This document shows, piece after piece, positions 1 through 10,564 of a stretch of DNA of 40,443 bases. The DNA comes from Ophiothrix spiculata (Eukaryota; Echinodermata; Ophiuroidea; Amphilepidida; Ophiotrichidae): the NCBI GenBank assembly GCA_000969725.1, contig JXSR01S034091.1, one strand, 5' to 3'. How positions within the stretch are numbered: the stretch's first letter is position 1; the number at the start of each line of letters is the position of its first letter. The translations under genes were made by a program, and so were the position numbers. The notes under the pieces were generated by a model. That model ran no database searches and was not told the origin of the DNA. It saw only the letters and a list, made by a program, of their open reading frames with translations.

Positions 1-80
1 AATTTTAACACAATTTTTTTTTTTCAAAAACGAGGAAATCAGCTGAAAAGAGGAACTCTCACACCCCTGAAAATAGGCTG

Positions 81-749
81 AAGGGAGGTCGGAGCCTCGC
101 AATCCCTAATTTTTTTTTTTATCATAACTTGAAAACTAATAAAGTGAACTAATAAATGTATACATTTTTAGAAAGGACATTTTACTGGGAATCCATTTAT
201 AGCATCAAATTCAAATTTTAAGAACTCGATTTTTAGAAACTCACCCAAAACGAATTATTTTGCCAATTTTTTTAACACGCCTAGAAAAAGTATTATTTGG
301 CAGAAATCTTCCAAAGAGTAGGTAAAAATCATCTAAATCGATAGTTCTATAGGGAATATTTTCTCAAATTTTTGATTAACTTCTTAGTTTCCATAAAAAT
401 TGGCAAAAAGTGCCAAAAAATAATAAATTTTTTTGGCCTATTTGGTCCAAAATTTTCAAAACAAAAAATTGAGAAAACATTCCCTAGAATCATTGATATA
501 GATGACTTATACCTATTTTTGATCATTTTGGCCGAATAATATGTTTCCTAGGCTTGTTCAAAAAGTGTTTTGCAAAATAACTCCAGTTTTTGGTGAGTTA
601 CTAAAAAGCAAGTTCTTAAATCAAGAATATGATGCTATAAATAGATTCCTTGTGAAATTCCCTTTCTAAAAATATATACTTTTATATAGTTTACTTCATT
701 AGTTTTCAAGTTAGATTTTTAGAAATTGTGAGACTCCGACCTCTCTTAA
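81..749. mobile_element. Long foldback element, arms about 300 bp
   Basis: Sequence from 81 (aagggaggtcggag) reappears in reverse complement ending at 749 (actccgacctctctt). The match continues inward almost to the centre: both arms carry TTGAAAACTAAT, TTATAGCATCA, TAGAAAGG and TTTTCTCAA. Arms are roughly 80-85% alike by eye. No coding capacity, so it is a non-autonomous foldback. Its inner sequence (ccaaaaa-rich, attgagaaa, ttccctaga) resembles the cores of the TTAA elements at 3510 and 21650. Confidence 0.8.
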
Positions 750-2380
750 AAGCCACCACAATCACTTGAATAGAGATAAGCATTTCAAATAAGATGGTAA
801 CTTATCATAAAATTACTTATGCAGTGATTTATTTAATAAATACCAGCATTTGGATATATAAGGAAGGTGCCGCAAATTGAAAGCTCCACCAGTGGTTGAT
901 CACTAAGTCACCAAGCCTCTGTTATTAGAAAATACATTGGATTTAATTTAACAGCAAAGACATGTTGCACTAAACATTTGGTAGTTCATTAAAAATATGG
1001 ATTTGCCCTTCATTAAATGTATCAAACAAAACATATCTGAGAAAAGCACAAGATGTAACCCAGATAAGAATTAAAAAAAACACCAAAAGTTATGGAGTAT
1101 GTCCCCTCTTTTCTAAATTTAGAACCATAAATATTGGATCCAAAACATAGCACTGATCACCAAGTATATATTGGTCTCCATATAAGGTTTAAAATATAGG
1201 AATTTGTCTAACCCAATATTTTTACATCTTATAGCTCTACCAATAAATTAGGCTAACCAATCTAACCAACGGTATAAACTAACCAACGGTACATAATCCC
1301 TTATGAACTTGTCATGATATTTTATTAGATCATTAAAAAATGAATGAGAAAGCTGGTGATACATAAAAACAATCCCAACAAAACTCAAATTGCAGAGGCA
1401 AAGAAAGGGCATCAAAACCAGCGCAATTTTCCAAATTCATTCAATTGGAAATGCAGCTGATGTTGTAATTGCAATGCAATATAAGCAGCGTGTCCTATTC
1501 ACTTTGGCTCACAAAATTTGATTTAAGTTTTCAAAGATGATTTACATTTCTCTCTGTTTGTTTGATTCTTTTTTGAGCTTTGTTTGACCAACATTTTTTC
1601 AGAACATTTTTGATTTCTTTTAGAAATACTGCACTCTACTAATTACTTCCATTTTTTCCCCAAATACATTTTAAAATGTTTTAATATGTTTCAAATGTCT
1701 CCTTTGTCCGAATACAAAAGTTAAGAGATGCAAATGGGTGTACAATTAGATGCATAGATAGACTTTCTACAAATGAAATCACGCTTGAATAATCTGGATA
1801 AATTTGAACTTCTTTTGTATAATGAATCATGACTTATGCTTTTAAGATGGAGGTATGACAAAATTGTCACACAGCCCTATGTACTGAGACCAATGTTTTA
1901 CTTTTTGCTAAAGATGTAACAAAAACTAAAAATTTAGATGTAGAACAGAAAAAGGGGTTATAAAATGCACCATAACAGAATGTATGTATCTTGTAAAACT
2001 TTATTATTTAGTCTATGCAAGACAGCCCTCTTTTCCTTAATCTAGTGATATTTGAAAGTAGCCTGCTAAATACCATTGATACAGGCAGTCAGTTCATCAG
2101 ACATGTAGTCCCTTTAAAAATTCATCACGCATAATATATCTTTCATTCCAGCTAACATACTTTATATATACATTTTTACTATTTTTAAATTAAATAATGA
2201 TACAAAAATATCTATATTGAATTAAAGATAATCACAAATTTGTGAATAAACCTCCATATTATATTTTCTTCACCATAAATAATTAACCATTGAATAGAGC
2301 TCATTTGAAAAGTCTATAGACTTTCAACATCTTCAAACATCAAACTTTCCATACAACAAGACTGGTCATGTGAATACAAC
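750..2380. other. AT-rich intergenic DNA, nothing recognised
   Basis: No ORF with family resemblance, no clear inverted repeat and no splice-framed exon. Only AT-rich sequence with short A/T runs. Confidence 0.5.
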
Positions 2381-2665
2381 TAAGGCCCAAATCATAGTCG
2401 GCCTCCAAACAAAATTTTTCCTACCAAACATTTGGTCGTGACGTCAAAATGACGAGTGACTCCAAACAAAATAACTTCAACACCGAGTTGAGACCAAATA
2501 AAATGTCGCGCTAGATTGCACATGTTATTGAATTGCCATATACATTGGACCAAATGTTTGTTACCTGTTTATACTTTAAATTCGATGGCAAATATTTGGT
2601 AACATCACAACCAAATGTTTGGTAGATACAAATTTTGTTTGGAGGCCGACTATGGTTTAGCCTTA
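2381..2665. mobile_element. MITE with TIR TAAGGC...GTCGGCCTCCAAACA
   Basis: Left arm taaggcccaaatcatagtcg continuing into gcctccaaacaaaatt is mirrored at 2632-2665 (aattttgtttggaggc then cgactatggtttagcctta). An inner ACCAAACATTTGGT motif is also mirrored. About 285 bp, no coding capacity. Confidence 0.75.
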
Positions 2666-2756
2666 AGTCTATTGGGCTCTCCACACAGGTAAATCTTGTT
2701 TGGAGGCCGACTATGGTTTAGCCTTAAGTCTATTGGGCTCTCCACACAGGTAAATC
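2635..2756 (+). repeat. Exact 2 x 61-bp tandem duplication
   Basis: 2635-2695 and 2696-2756 appear identical base for base (ttgtttggaggccgactatg ... ccacacaggtaaatc). The unit spans the right end of the 2381-2665 MITE and the left end of the 2732-3009 MITE. Lack of divergence suggests a recent event. Confidence 0.92.
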
Positions 2757-3009
2757 AATCTGTACTTCGCACATCTGCATGCATCTAGATTACACAAAAG
2801 TGACTGTGCATTCATGTAGGCATTGTTGCTGCGTTATTTCAAATTAGCCTCTATGGTTATTCCACTCACAAGTACACTCTAGAACATCAATACACACCAC
2901 TGGAGTAAAGTCAGATTGACGCACGACCGTGTGAACACAATCTGCACTTTGAAAATGTACATAAATGCAGATGCATCTAGATTTGATGCTCCTGGGTGGA
3001 GAGCCCCAA
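2732..3009. mobile_element. MITE with TIR TTGGGCTCTCCAC
   Basis: Left ttgggctctccacacagg with inner catctgcatgcatctagat; right mirrored as atgcagatgcatctagat ... gtggagagccccaa. About 278 bp. Small ORFs inside are not gene-like. Confidence 0.75.
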
Positions 3010-3240
3010 TCTACATTTTGTAATTTTTTAGTTGAAGCTTCATTTATTTTCTTTATTCTAAAAGAACATCTTTCCATTATAATTGTGATTATTTTGATTG
3101 GGTATAAAATTCAAATTTAATATTTTGAACTCTACTGAATTGCAAATTAGACCTCAATTTTGACATAATGTAGATATGAATGCTCTTGTTGTATTAACAT
3201 GATGATATATTATATATATGGTGAAAATATTTATTCTTTA

Positions 3241-4154
3241 CAGTCCCGGCACAAAGTATTTCCGCGCAAAACCTTTATTCAGCCATATCTGGAAAAACGT
3301 TTATCTGACTTGCACCCTTTTTTTGACAAAGCTTATATCTTATATCAATATATCTACAGATCTAAACCTGTATAGCATTCAATGCATATTACTACTTTTG
3401 TCTGCGCATAATAGAGTTTAAATTTGTTTGAAAACTTCTAACCCGAAAATATTCTATATGGTTACATGGTGAAAATCAGCTAATGAATGATTGATAAGGT
3501 ACATATTAAGGGCACAGTTAACCCCTCATTTTCTGAAATATTTTACGCTTTGTAACTCAGCAACCAATACGTAAATCCATATATAAGTATACATTTCTAG
3601 ATATGGATTTTCATGTAGAAGATGATGGTTAGTAACTCAAAATAAGCCAAAAAAATAAATTATGTTGGACCTATTTTTTGGCAATATTTCAAAAAGTAAG
3701 TCAAAAATCAAAAATTTGAGAAATGCGTTCCTAGACATGTGTTTCTAGATTCTAAAAAGCATAAAGGTCCAACTTTCATTTTTTCAAAATTAAGTTAGGT
3801 TGTTTACAAATATAGTGGTCCAAGAACAAGGGTAATACATACTGACCTAACCATCATCTTCTACATGAAAATCCACATCTAGAAATGTATACTTTTACGG
3901 TTGCTGAGATACAAAGCGTAAAATATTTCAGAAAATGAGGGGTTAACTGTGCCCTTAATGAGATTTTTACTTGTGGTGTATTTGCACATGGTAATGGATG
4001 ATCTAATATCTGAAGAAACATGGATTTATTCATATTGAATAGATAAGTCACCTCTACAAGCATGAATTTTTGATGATTAAAGGTGATTTGATATTAAAAA
4101 AAAGTTAGGTCTTTGCACCCTTTTAGCTTGCGGAAATACTATATGTCGGGAGTG
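3241..4154. mobile_element. TA-flanked DNA transposon remnant (CAGTCCCGRC TIR)
   Basis: Left end CAGTCCCGGCACAAAGTATT then TCCGCGCA; right end in reverse complement CACTCCCGACATATAGTATT then TCCGCAAGC. TA dinucleotides flank both ends (3239-3240, 4155-4156), as in Tc1/mariner-type insertions. It is split by the TTAA element at 3510-3954. A similar one-sided end lies near 39165-39190. Confidence 0.65.
3506..3958. mobile_element. TTAA-flanked foldback (GGGCACAGTTAACCCC TIR), nested
   Basis: TTAA at 3506-3509 and 3955-3958 bracket an element whose ends GGGCACAGTTAACCCCTCAT and reverse complement are mirrored for roughly 110 bp (TTTTCTGAAATATTTTACGC, TTTGTAACTCAGCAACC). TTAA target duplication is the hallmark of piggyBac-type transposition. 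No transposase. Same family as 21650-22365. Confidence 0.82.
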
Positions 4155-4542
4155 TATATATATCTGCAAGAGTTTCATCTGTTACATCCATGGATGACAA
4201 TGGATGAAATACTGTTTGGATCAAATTCACATGGATTGGGAAGTACTCATTCTAAAATAAATCTTCACACTAGGACTGATATGTAACATTTCAATCTAGC
4301 CATTTTAGGTAAACATGAAAAACAAACAATAACACTGTATGACTTTGGATGAGAATGTAAGACAATTTTGTTTGCCGGCTCACTGATATTGTCTTGCTAG
4401 ATGACATATAAGATTTAAAAGTGAAATTTAATATTAGAGATTAAACATCTTGAATAGAAAATGGCAAGAAAAATATCAAGTATTACCAAAAATAATTTAT
4501 CCGTCGAGACACTTATAAAAAAGGATGCTACAATTATCTGAG

Positions 4543-5130
4543 AAGGGGTTTTCTCAGAGATGCAGTTAATTACAACTGTGGGATAACAATTTTTTTTTCA
4601 TAAATAGTAAATATTCAAAAAATTGTTTGCACCCTTTGCGCAAATTTCAATGCACACTGAACGCATGATTTACTAACGCGTTTGGTTAACCATGCGCCGC
4701 ATTGCTGCGTAATATATACAAGGGAAATTATGCAGACGCAGATGTGCCATCAAAGTAATCAAATTTTATTCAAAAATGTCAGTTTTTGTCATTTTTCTTG
4801 TAAACTAACAAGATGACCCTATCTTTTTAAATCAGTATTTTGAAGTACACAAAAAATGCTTCAACATATGTAAAAATTAAACAAATCAATGGAGTATTTA
4901 CTATTTTACAAGCACATAATGATCGACTTCTGTGAACTTTCCCTATACTTTGTGTGGTAAAACGGGTGATTTTTTGTGAAAATATGAACTTTTTGAAAAG
5001 CCTGTATCTCAAACGAGCATGGTGACCTATATTTTTTTATTTTAGGTTCGTTATCAGCACAAATAAACCTACCAAATACTTAATCTTTAAGAAAATCAAT
5101 GGAGATTTTGCATCTCTGAGAAAACCCCTT
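4543..5130. mobile_element. MITE with 22-bp perfect TIR AAGGGGTTTTCTCAGAGATG
   Basis: The 22 bases at 4543-4564 recur in exact reverse complement at 5109-5130. About 588 bp, with no coding capacity. TTAA follows the right end (5129-5132); a left TTAA is not preserved. Confidence 0.75.
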
Positions 5131-7270
5131 AACAGATAGCACTTCTTGAATTGTGAAATACCTTAAAGTGCCACACATTCTTGACAGTTGAAGGTTAAAT
5201 ACAGCTGATTTGAATTACACACTACAACACAAATAAGTTTCAATCAGCATGAATATTAACATATCAATAAAAATAAATTTCTAATAAATGTTAAATGTAC
5301 AATACAATACACATTTTAATACAATAATGATATTTAAAAATCATTTTCTTTTAACAGAAAAGACAAAAATATAGTACCAATAGGTCACTTTGTATGAAGC
5401 TGGTTGAAGAGTTTTGGTGACTCTTGTATCCATGGGCATCATTTCATTTTGAAGTGTGTGGGTGTGTGTGTGGGGGGGGGGGTGTCCAGAGGGCAAATTT
5501 TCAAAACCGTGTCCCCCCATGAAATGACGCCCATGCTTGTATCATGTGTAGCTGCCACAAGCAACCCCAAGGGGGTCACTGCCATTGCAAGGTTGACACC
5601 ATGCTCATACATTGCCTTTCAAATCCTAAATTATCCTTTGTTCATATTATACCCTAAACAAGTATTTTGTCAAGTTTTTCCCCACCCCAAACAAGTATGT
5701 TCAAATCAAGTCTAAAAACATACCCTTTTCAAGTAAGCCTTAATTAATGTTTATCATAAGATATTCTTATTTTCTTGGCTATATATTGTCCTTTTAACAA
5801 CACATTTCTCATAACATCAATAACAGATTTAAATGAAACTTAAAAAGTTTCAACCAAATGTTCTTTTTGATTGAAAATGGTATTTTTAGGAAACATTTTA
5901 TTTTCATACTCTTTACAAGTACCAAGTTTTTGTAAACTATACCCTTATTTCCAGATTGTCACAATTTTGAAACCCTTTCCAGTGTACTCGAGTGCATTGT
6001 TGTTCATAAAAAACTTCCCCTTTTACTCGCTTTTGTGTACACGCATGGTGTCCAACTTATTATGACAGCGCCCCCCCCCCCCCCGGGCAAGTGACAGAAT
6101 ATTCAGTGTTGTCAGGCAGTAGTATCCTTGTCAAGAAAAAAATTACTTTCATTTCAAAAGTTTCAATATTTTAACTGGGTTATTGATTTATCAGCTTTAC
6201 CCCCAAATTTACTTCGAGTGGATAGATTTGGTTGCCATATAAATATTACTTTATGCAAATGGCACACAAAACTAAATGCAAATATGTATGTATATTTTCA
6301 ATATTCATACAAAAATTTGAAAACTCCCAATTTCATCTCCACGCCAGAAAAAAATGGCACCAAGTTTGGTATCTCTCTGGGTATCTCTTCTATATCTATT
6401 GTTTATTACACTTCAAGATTCTGCAGTTGTAAGAGAATTGATATAATCGTGACAATGCAACAACTACAACAAAATCTAAAACAAACATGTTATTAAACAT
6501 TGATTATTGAAAATTTGCATATAGTTATTTCACTTAAAAATATATCAGGATCCCCTATTAGACATCTAATAATCTTTGTTGTCCACTCTTAAGATCTGGG
6601 ACTTATTCAAAAATAAAATAAATTTTAAATCATAAATCAGACTTTAACAATTTCAAAGTTGAATGGTTTTTATTGACTGTAAAACTTCAAACTGCTTTTA
6701 AATCATAACTTGCATGGTAACTAAGAAGCCCACACTAGGTTTGATATCAATTTGACTTCAAGAATCAATTAAAAACCATATGATGTCAAAGCTCAAAATT
6801 TACTTTAAAAGTTTAATGAATTTGATCCTTGGTTTAAATGAAATCTACTGTTTTCATTTACAAGAATTTGAACTAACATTTTCTTTCTTATCAATATACC
6901 ATCACAATACATATCTTTAAAGCAGTTCAGTAAAGGCAAATCTGCAACAGCTCCAATGCTTGGAACTAGCAAAAGCAAATTTTATTTAAACGTTACAAGA
7001 TAGGCCTATGTGTGATTGTCATAAATTCCTGCCATGAAAGTAAATCTACAAAAATCAAAATCTCCAGTACACAAATAGAAATTATAAGAACATTTAGGCA
7101 CAATGCCTGTAATGTTACTAAAAAATTTTAACAAACAAAACAATATAATCTGTTTGGCACTATGAGCAAATAGGTCAATACATTGAAAATTTATATTCCC
7201 CTTGGAAAGAATAACTGTAAAAATATCATTTGAGGTAATTTCAAATGCATCAGCTCATCTAACGATCCTA
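5131..7270. other. Intergenic stretch without recognised gene
   Basis: Contains a small inverted repeat at 5421-5541 around a G/C-rich spacer (11-G run at 5472-5482; ATCCATGGGCATCATTTCAT mirrored as ATGAAATGACGCCCATG), and a 14-C run at 6071-6084. The longest plus-strand frame (6128-6496) is AT-rich with no family resemblance. Confidence 0.5.
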
Positions 7271-7465
7271 TAGACCATATCTATAATTGACATACTCCCG
7301 CGGTTGATGGGGTAAATCTCCCGAACCGGACGGGGAATCGGAACTCAGAATGAGGCCAAGTATGATAAATACACTACTTGCTCTCGCTCTTAGTTCCTTT
7401 CCCTGTCCGATTCTGTGGATTTACCCCATCAACGGCGGGAGTATGTCAATTATAGATATGGTCTA
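7271..7465. mobile_element. 195-bp MITE with 48-bp near-perfect TIRs
   Basis: 7271-7318 (tagaccatatctataattga ... ggggtaaatc) matches the reverse complement of 7418-7465 at 47 of 48 positions; the single difference is CGCGG versus CGCCG. TA borders both ends. The whole element would fold into one hairpin. Confidence 0.88.
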
Positions 7466-8040
7466 TTACAATTGTAATCTATATGCACTCTGTGTTGCTT
7501 GATGCTTAACTCTACAACAGAGGGGCACAGAATGTACTTGGAAGTGCCCTGCAGCCTGAGTGCAGGCTGGTACACTTATTATCAACACCCCATTACTATT
7601 AGAAATTACAGCAGTAATTCTCTCATAGGGGAAATGCGGGGTTAAATTGGAATGCATTATTGAACAATGGCTGTATGTCATTTTAAAATTTAGTGTTTAT
7701 AAAAAAAAATGGTAAGCTATAAAAATTCAACTGCTTTTTACAACTTAACAAAACATGAGATAATAGAGAATGAGGCAGTGATTGGTTTTTGTTTTTGTAT
7801 ACAAGGGGATATAATATAATGGGTGTTCAAATTTTTCAATATTCTTTACAAACATTTTGTGAATGTAAACCAATCCAGTTAATCCCGAAGAAATCAGAGT
7901 CCCCTATCAAATTGAAATGGAAAACAGAATGTTCCAAACTTTTTGAGGTATTTTCAATAGATTTATGTCAAGTACCAATCACTGAGAACAGAGCAGTGGG
8001 CAGTAGCATATGGGTTAGCCCTCAACGCAAAAGTGTATTT

Positions 8041-8455
8041 GTGACCCGCCATATCGAAAGGTATCTTAAGGTCGGCATAGTAAATTATGTGATACAAGTC
8101 ATTGAAGCTAATAGTCAAAAATCATGTCCAAGGTTGAATTTTTAATTTTGTCAGAAATGTTACCTTTGAAGTATATTCTACCATATTTATCAGGTTCCAA
8201 CATCCAAAACATAAGAAAAATGTGTTAAAAAACCAAGATCCTCTCTCTATTTAAGTATAAAAACTTGAACCTTGATTTTCTAAGAACTATAGTTTTCTGG
8301 ATCAGCCCGATGCATTTGATCAATTTTGAAGCAACTTCGCACCCAAACATCCAATAACCAAAAGCAAGGTGTCATTTTAAAGCTTAAAATCTCAGCTTAT
8401 AGATGAGACCAAAAAACAATTTTGATTTTGGGTACCTTTCGATATGACGGGTCAC
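8041..8455. mobile_element. MITE with TIR GTGACCCGYCATATCGAAAG
   Basis: Left gtgacccgccatatcgaaag then gta; right, in reverse complement, GTGACCCGTCATATCGAAAG then GTACC. Core contains aaggtgtcattttaaagctt, which also occurs in slightly changed form in the 17796-18053 element, so the two are related. Confidence 0.78.
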
Positions 8456-9600
8456 ATATGTGTATATCTATTATTTGCAAATATTAGAACCCGCCACTTG
8501 AGCGTTCCTGAAATTTCAGAATCAGCTGTCCATAAGGTAAATAGAAATAGGTGATTCTGTAAATATCTAAATTAGCATTTTCACTAATTGCCACCAACCA
8601 CTAAAATGACCTAACTACATCCCAGTTCCCTTGTATGACACTGTTGAATGATTCTTAGGAGAAAAGCAAAATATAAACCTGGAATGCAAACAAAATAATA
8701 TTATATTCCTTATACAGTAAAGCTATCATCATATTTGTGTAATAGCCTGCGAAAATCCTTGTGTACTCACTACTGCTGGGTTTCAGATAAGATGTATTTA
8801 TTTAGTTTGATCATATGGTTCCATAAAAGTACAATGAAAATGAGAATGGATTCTGATAGAAAATTACAAAATGATGGCAACAATATTTAATAAAATTTAT
8901 ATGAGACACATTTTCTCAGGCTACCACATACATACCCATCAAACATACAAATATAATGATTTGTGAGTTTTTAGAAAATTAAAATACTTTTATCCTGCCC
9001 TGTAGATGTAGTACCTCCATCCAAACAATTTGCTTTGAGAATCTTTACAGTGACAAACATACTATAGTTTGTGTTGCACCAGTCGGCAGGGTTCAACCGA
9101 CACTTGTTGTTAAGGTACCTTACATGCAGATGAACTTTCTCACACATGTATTGACTGAGTGTGATTAGTTAATTCAGATTATTAACTGTCCTGCTACTTT
9201 AGATATGTCCTTGGTCCCATATTTCAATTAAAGGTGGACACTGAAACTCACTATAAGCGAGATGATAGAAGTAGCATGAGGTTTGGATAAGAGCTATGAA
9301 AATGTTTGCAAGTTACTTAAGTGTTTACTAGCACTTTGTTTAGTATGTTATCGTCATAAGCTTATGTAAACCTGGGGTGGGGGGGAGACATTCAAATCAT
9401 CCATTAAGTCACAAGCACCCAATATTTTGTGATGAGTAGTCTTTTCAGCATAGGACACTACTGGTGAGGAATCCAATGTCTCGAATACACTTCACCAACA
9501 GTGCCAACAGTTATGGTGCATTCAAATTCCCCTTATTTTCAACCTTTGACGCTGTTCAAAGTTAACTCTTACCACTCTACATCTAGCGCACTGCTAATAG
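8456..9600. other. Intergenic DNA, nothing recognised
   Basis: AT-rich, with a short G-run at 9373-9384 (ggggtgggggggag). No gene or element with clear ends. Confidence 0.4.
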
Positions 9601-9609
9601 CAAGCATAA

Positions 9610-9975
9610 AAAAAGACAAGATTGAAACAAATAGAACCTGAATGCATAATTACTGCAGATGATATATATTCTAGAATCTACAATAATACAAATACTGAGC
9701 CTTTGATAAATCGGGTAAAGCTACGACAGCTCAAGTTTCTTGGCCATATACTGAGGATGCCTGAGGAGCCCTGCAGATTGTATGCTCTATACACTCCTTC
9801 ACATGAGAGAAAGAAGCCAGGCCGACAGAGAACATCATATCTGTCCTATATCCAAAAAACTATTGGGAGATACAAACAGCATGTTACACATAAAGGCTAT
9901 GGCTGACTTGGCTCAAAACCGAAGTGATTGGAGGAAATTTGTGATCGTCTGTTGCGCAGCTGATTGATGATGATG
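9610..9975 (+). mobile_element. RTE-like non-LTR retrotransposon 3' tail (fragment)
   Basis: The reading frame gives PLINRVKLRQLKFLGHILRM then PEEPCRLYALY and HERKKPGRQRTSYL. This is the RLR..GH..RM...(K)PGR.R pattern at the C-terminus of RTE-type reverse-transcriptase proteins. A +1 shift near 9890 is needed to continue into MADLAQNRSDWRKFV, the usual closing motif. The fragment ends in a (TGA)n tail at 9961-9976, typical of RTE-type 3' ends. Dead 5'-truncated copy. Confidence 0.75.
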
Positions 9976-10464
9976 ATATAGCAACTTTGCACAAATACCA
10001 GTGGCAATAACCTTAGAGATACAGTGCAACATAATAACGGGTATAGAAGATTCCTGTGATGATGACTTCATATGACTTAAGTCTGGTTTACAGACACATG
10101 TTCCAGCTTTCTTATAGTAATTGTAACTGAATGGTAACTAGAAATATTCACATCTGTGATAGGCTCAATCAAGATGATTGAAAATAAATGTTGACCAATC
10201 AATAGTTCTCATAGTGTTAATATAAAAGGCAGTGTTCAATTTCAACATTGCTGTGACCAATTTGTTGTTAACACCCAAAGTTGCAAACTACTTCTTTCAA
10301 CATGTGATTTTAACATAAAGATCACAATTGCGTATTTGAGTGTTTCGCAATGCTTAAAACACACGCATGCCTCTACTCCACCTTGTTCATATTGTTTTAA
10401 GTCACCTATTGTATACATGCATAATATAAAGCTAGCGGTCATCTGCGACCAAGTCAGCCGTGTG
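9976..10464. other. 3' flank / probable 3' UTR of VPS54
   Basis: About 490 bp between the VPS54 stop and an RTE-like retrotransposon tail. I see no minus-strand AATAAA (plus TTTATT) close to the stop, so the poly(A) site cannot be placed. No other coding signal. Confidence 0.4.
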
Positions 10465-10564
10465 TTACCTGTCCCATATATCATCCATGGTGTTGACTAA
10501 TTCATCTAAACCATTGAGAGATTGAAGGCACTCTGTGTAGAACATTACATCTGATGTCACCAAT
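10465..10564 (-). CDS. VPS54: VPS54 exon e17 (last coding exon)
   Basis: After the A completing Gly, 32 codons LVTSDVMFYTECLQSLNGLD through TMDDIWDR, then TAA at 10465-10467. Acceptor TTTTCCAG. Corresponds to vertebrate GLVTADVAFYTGNLQALKGL...IWEQKR, so the natural C-terminus is reached. The end reads GACAGGTAACA, which is also a passable splice donor (CAG|GTAACA), but no further exon is needed to complete the family length. Confidence 0.93.

Noticed and set aside
6128..6496. 122-codon plus-strand open frame, possible gene
   Set aside because: AT-rich composition, no recognisable family, no splice or promoter context, and a chance frame of this length is expected in 40 kb.
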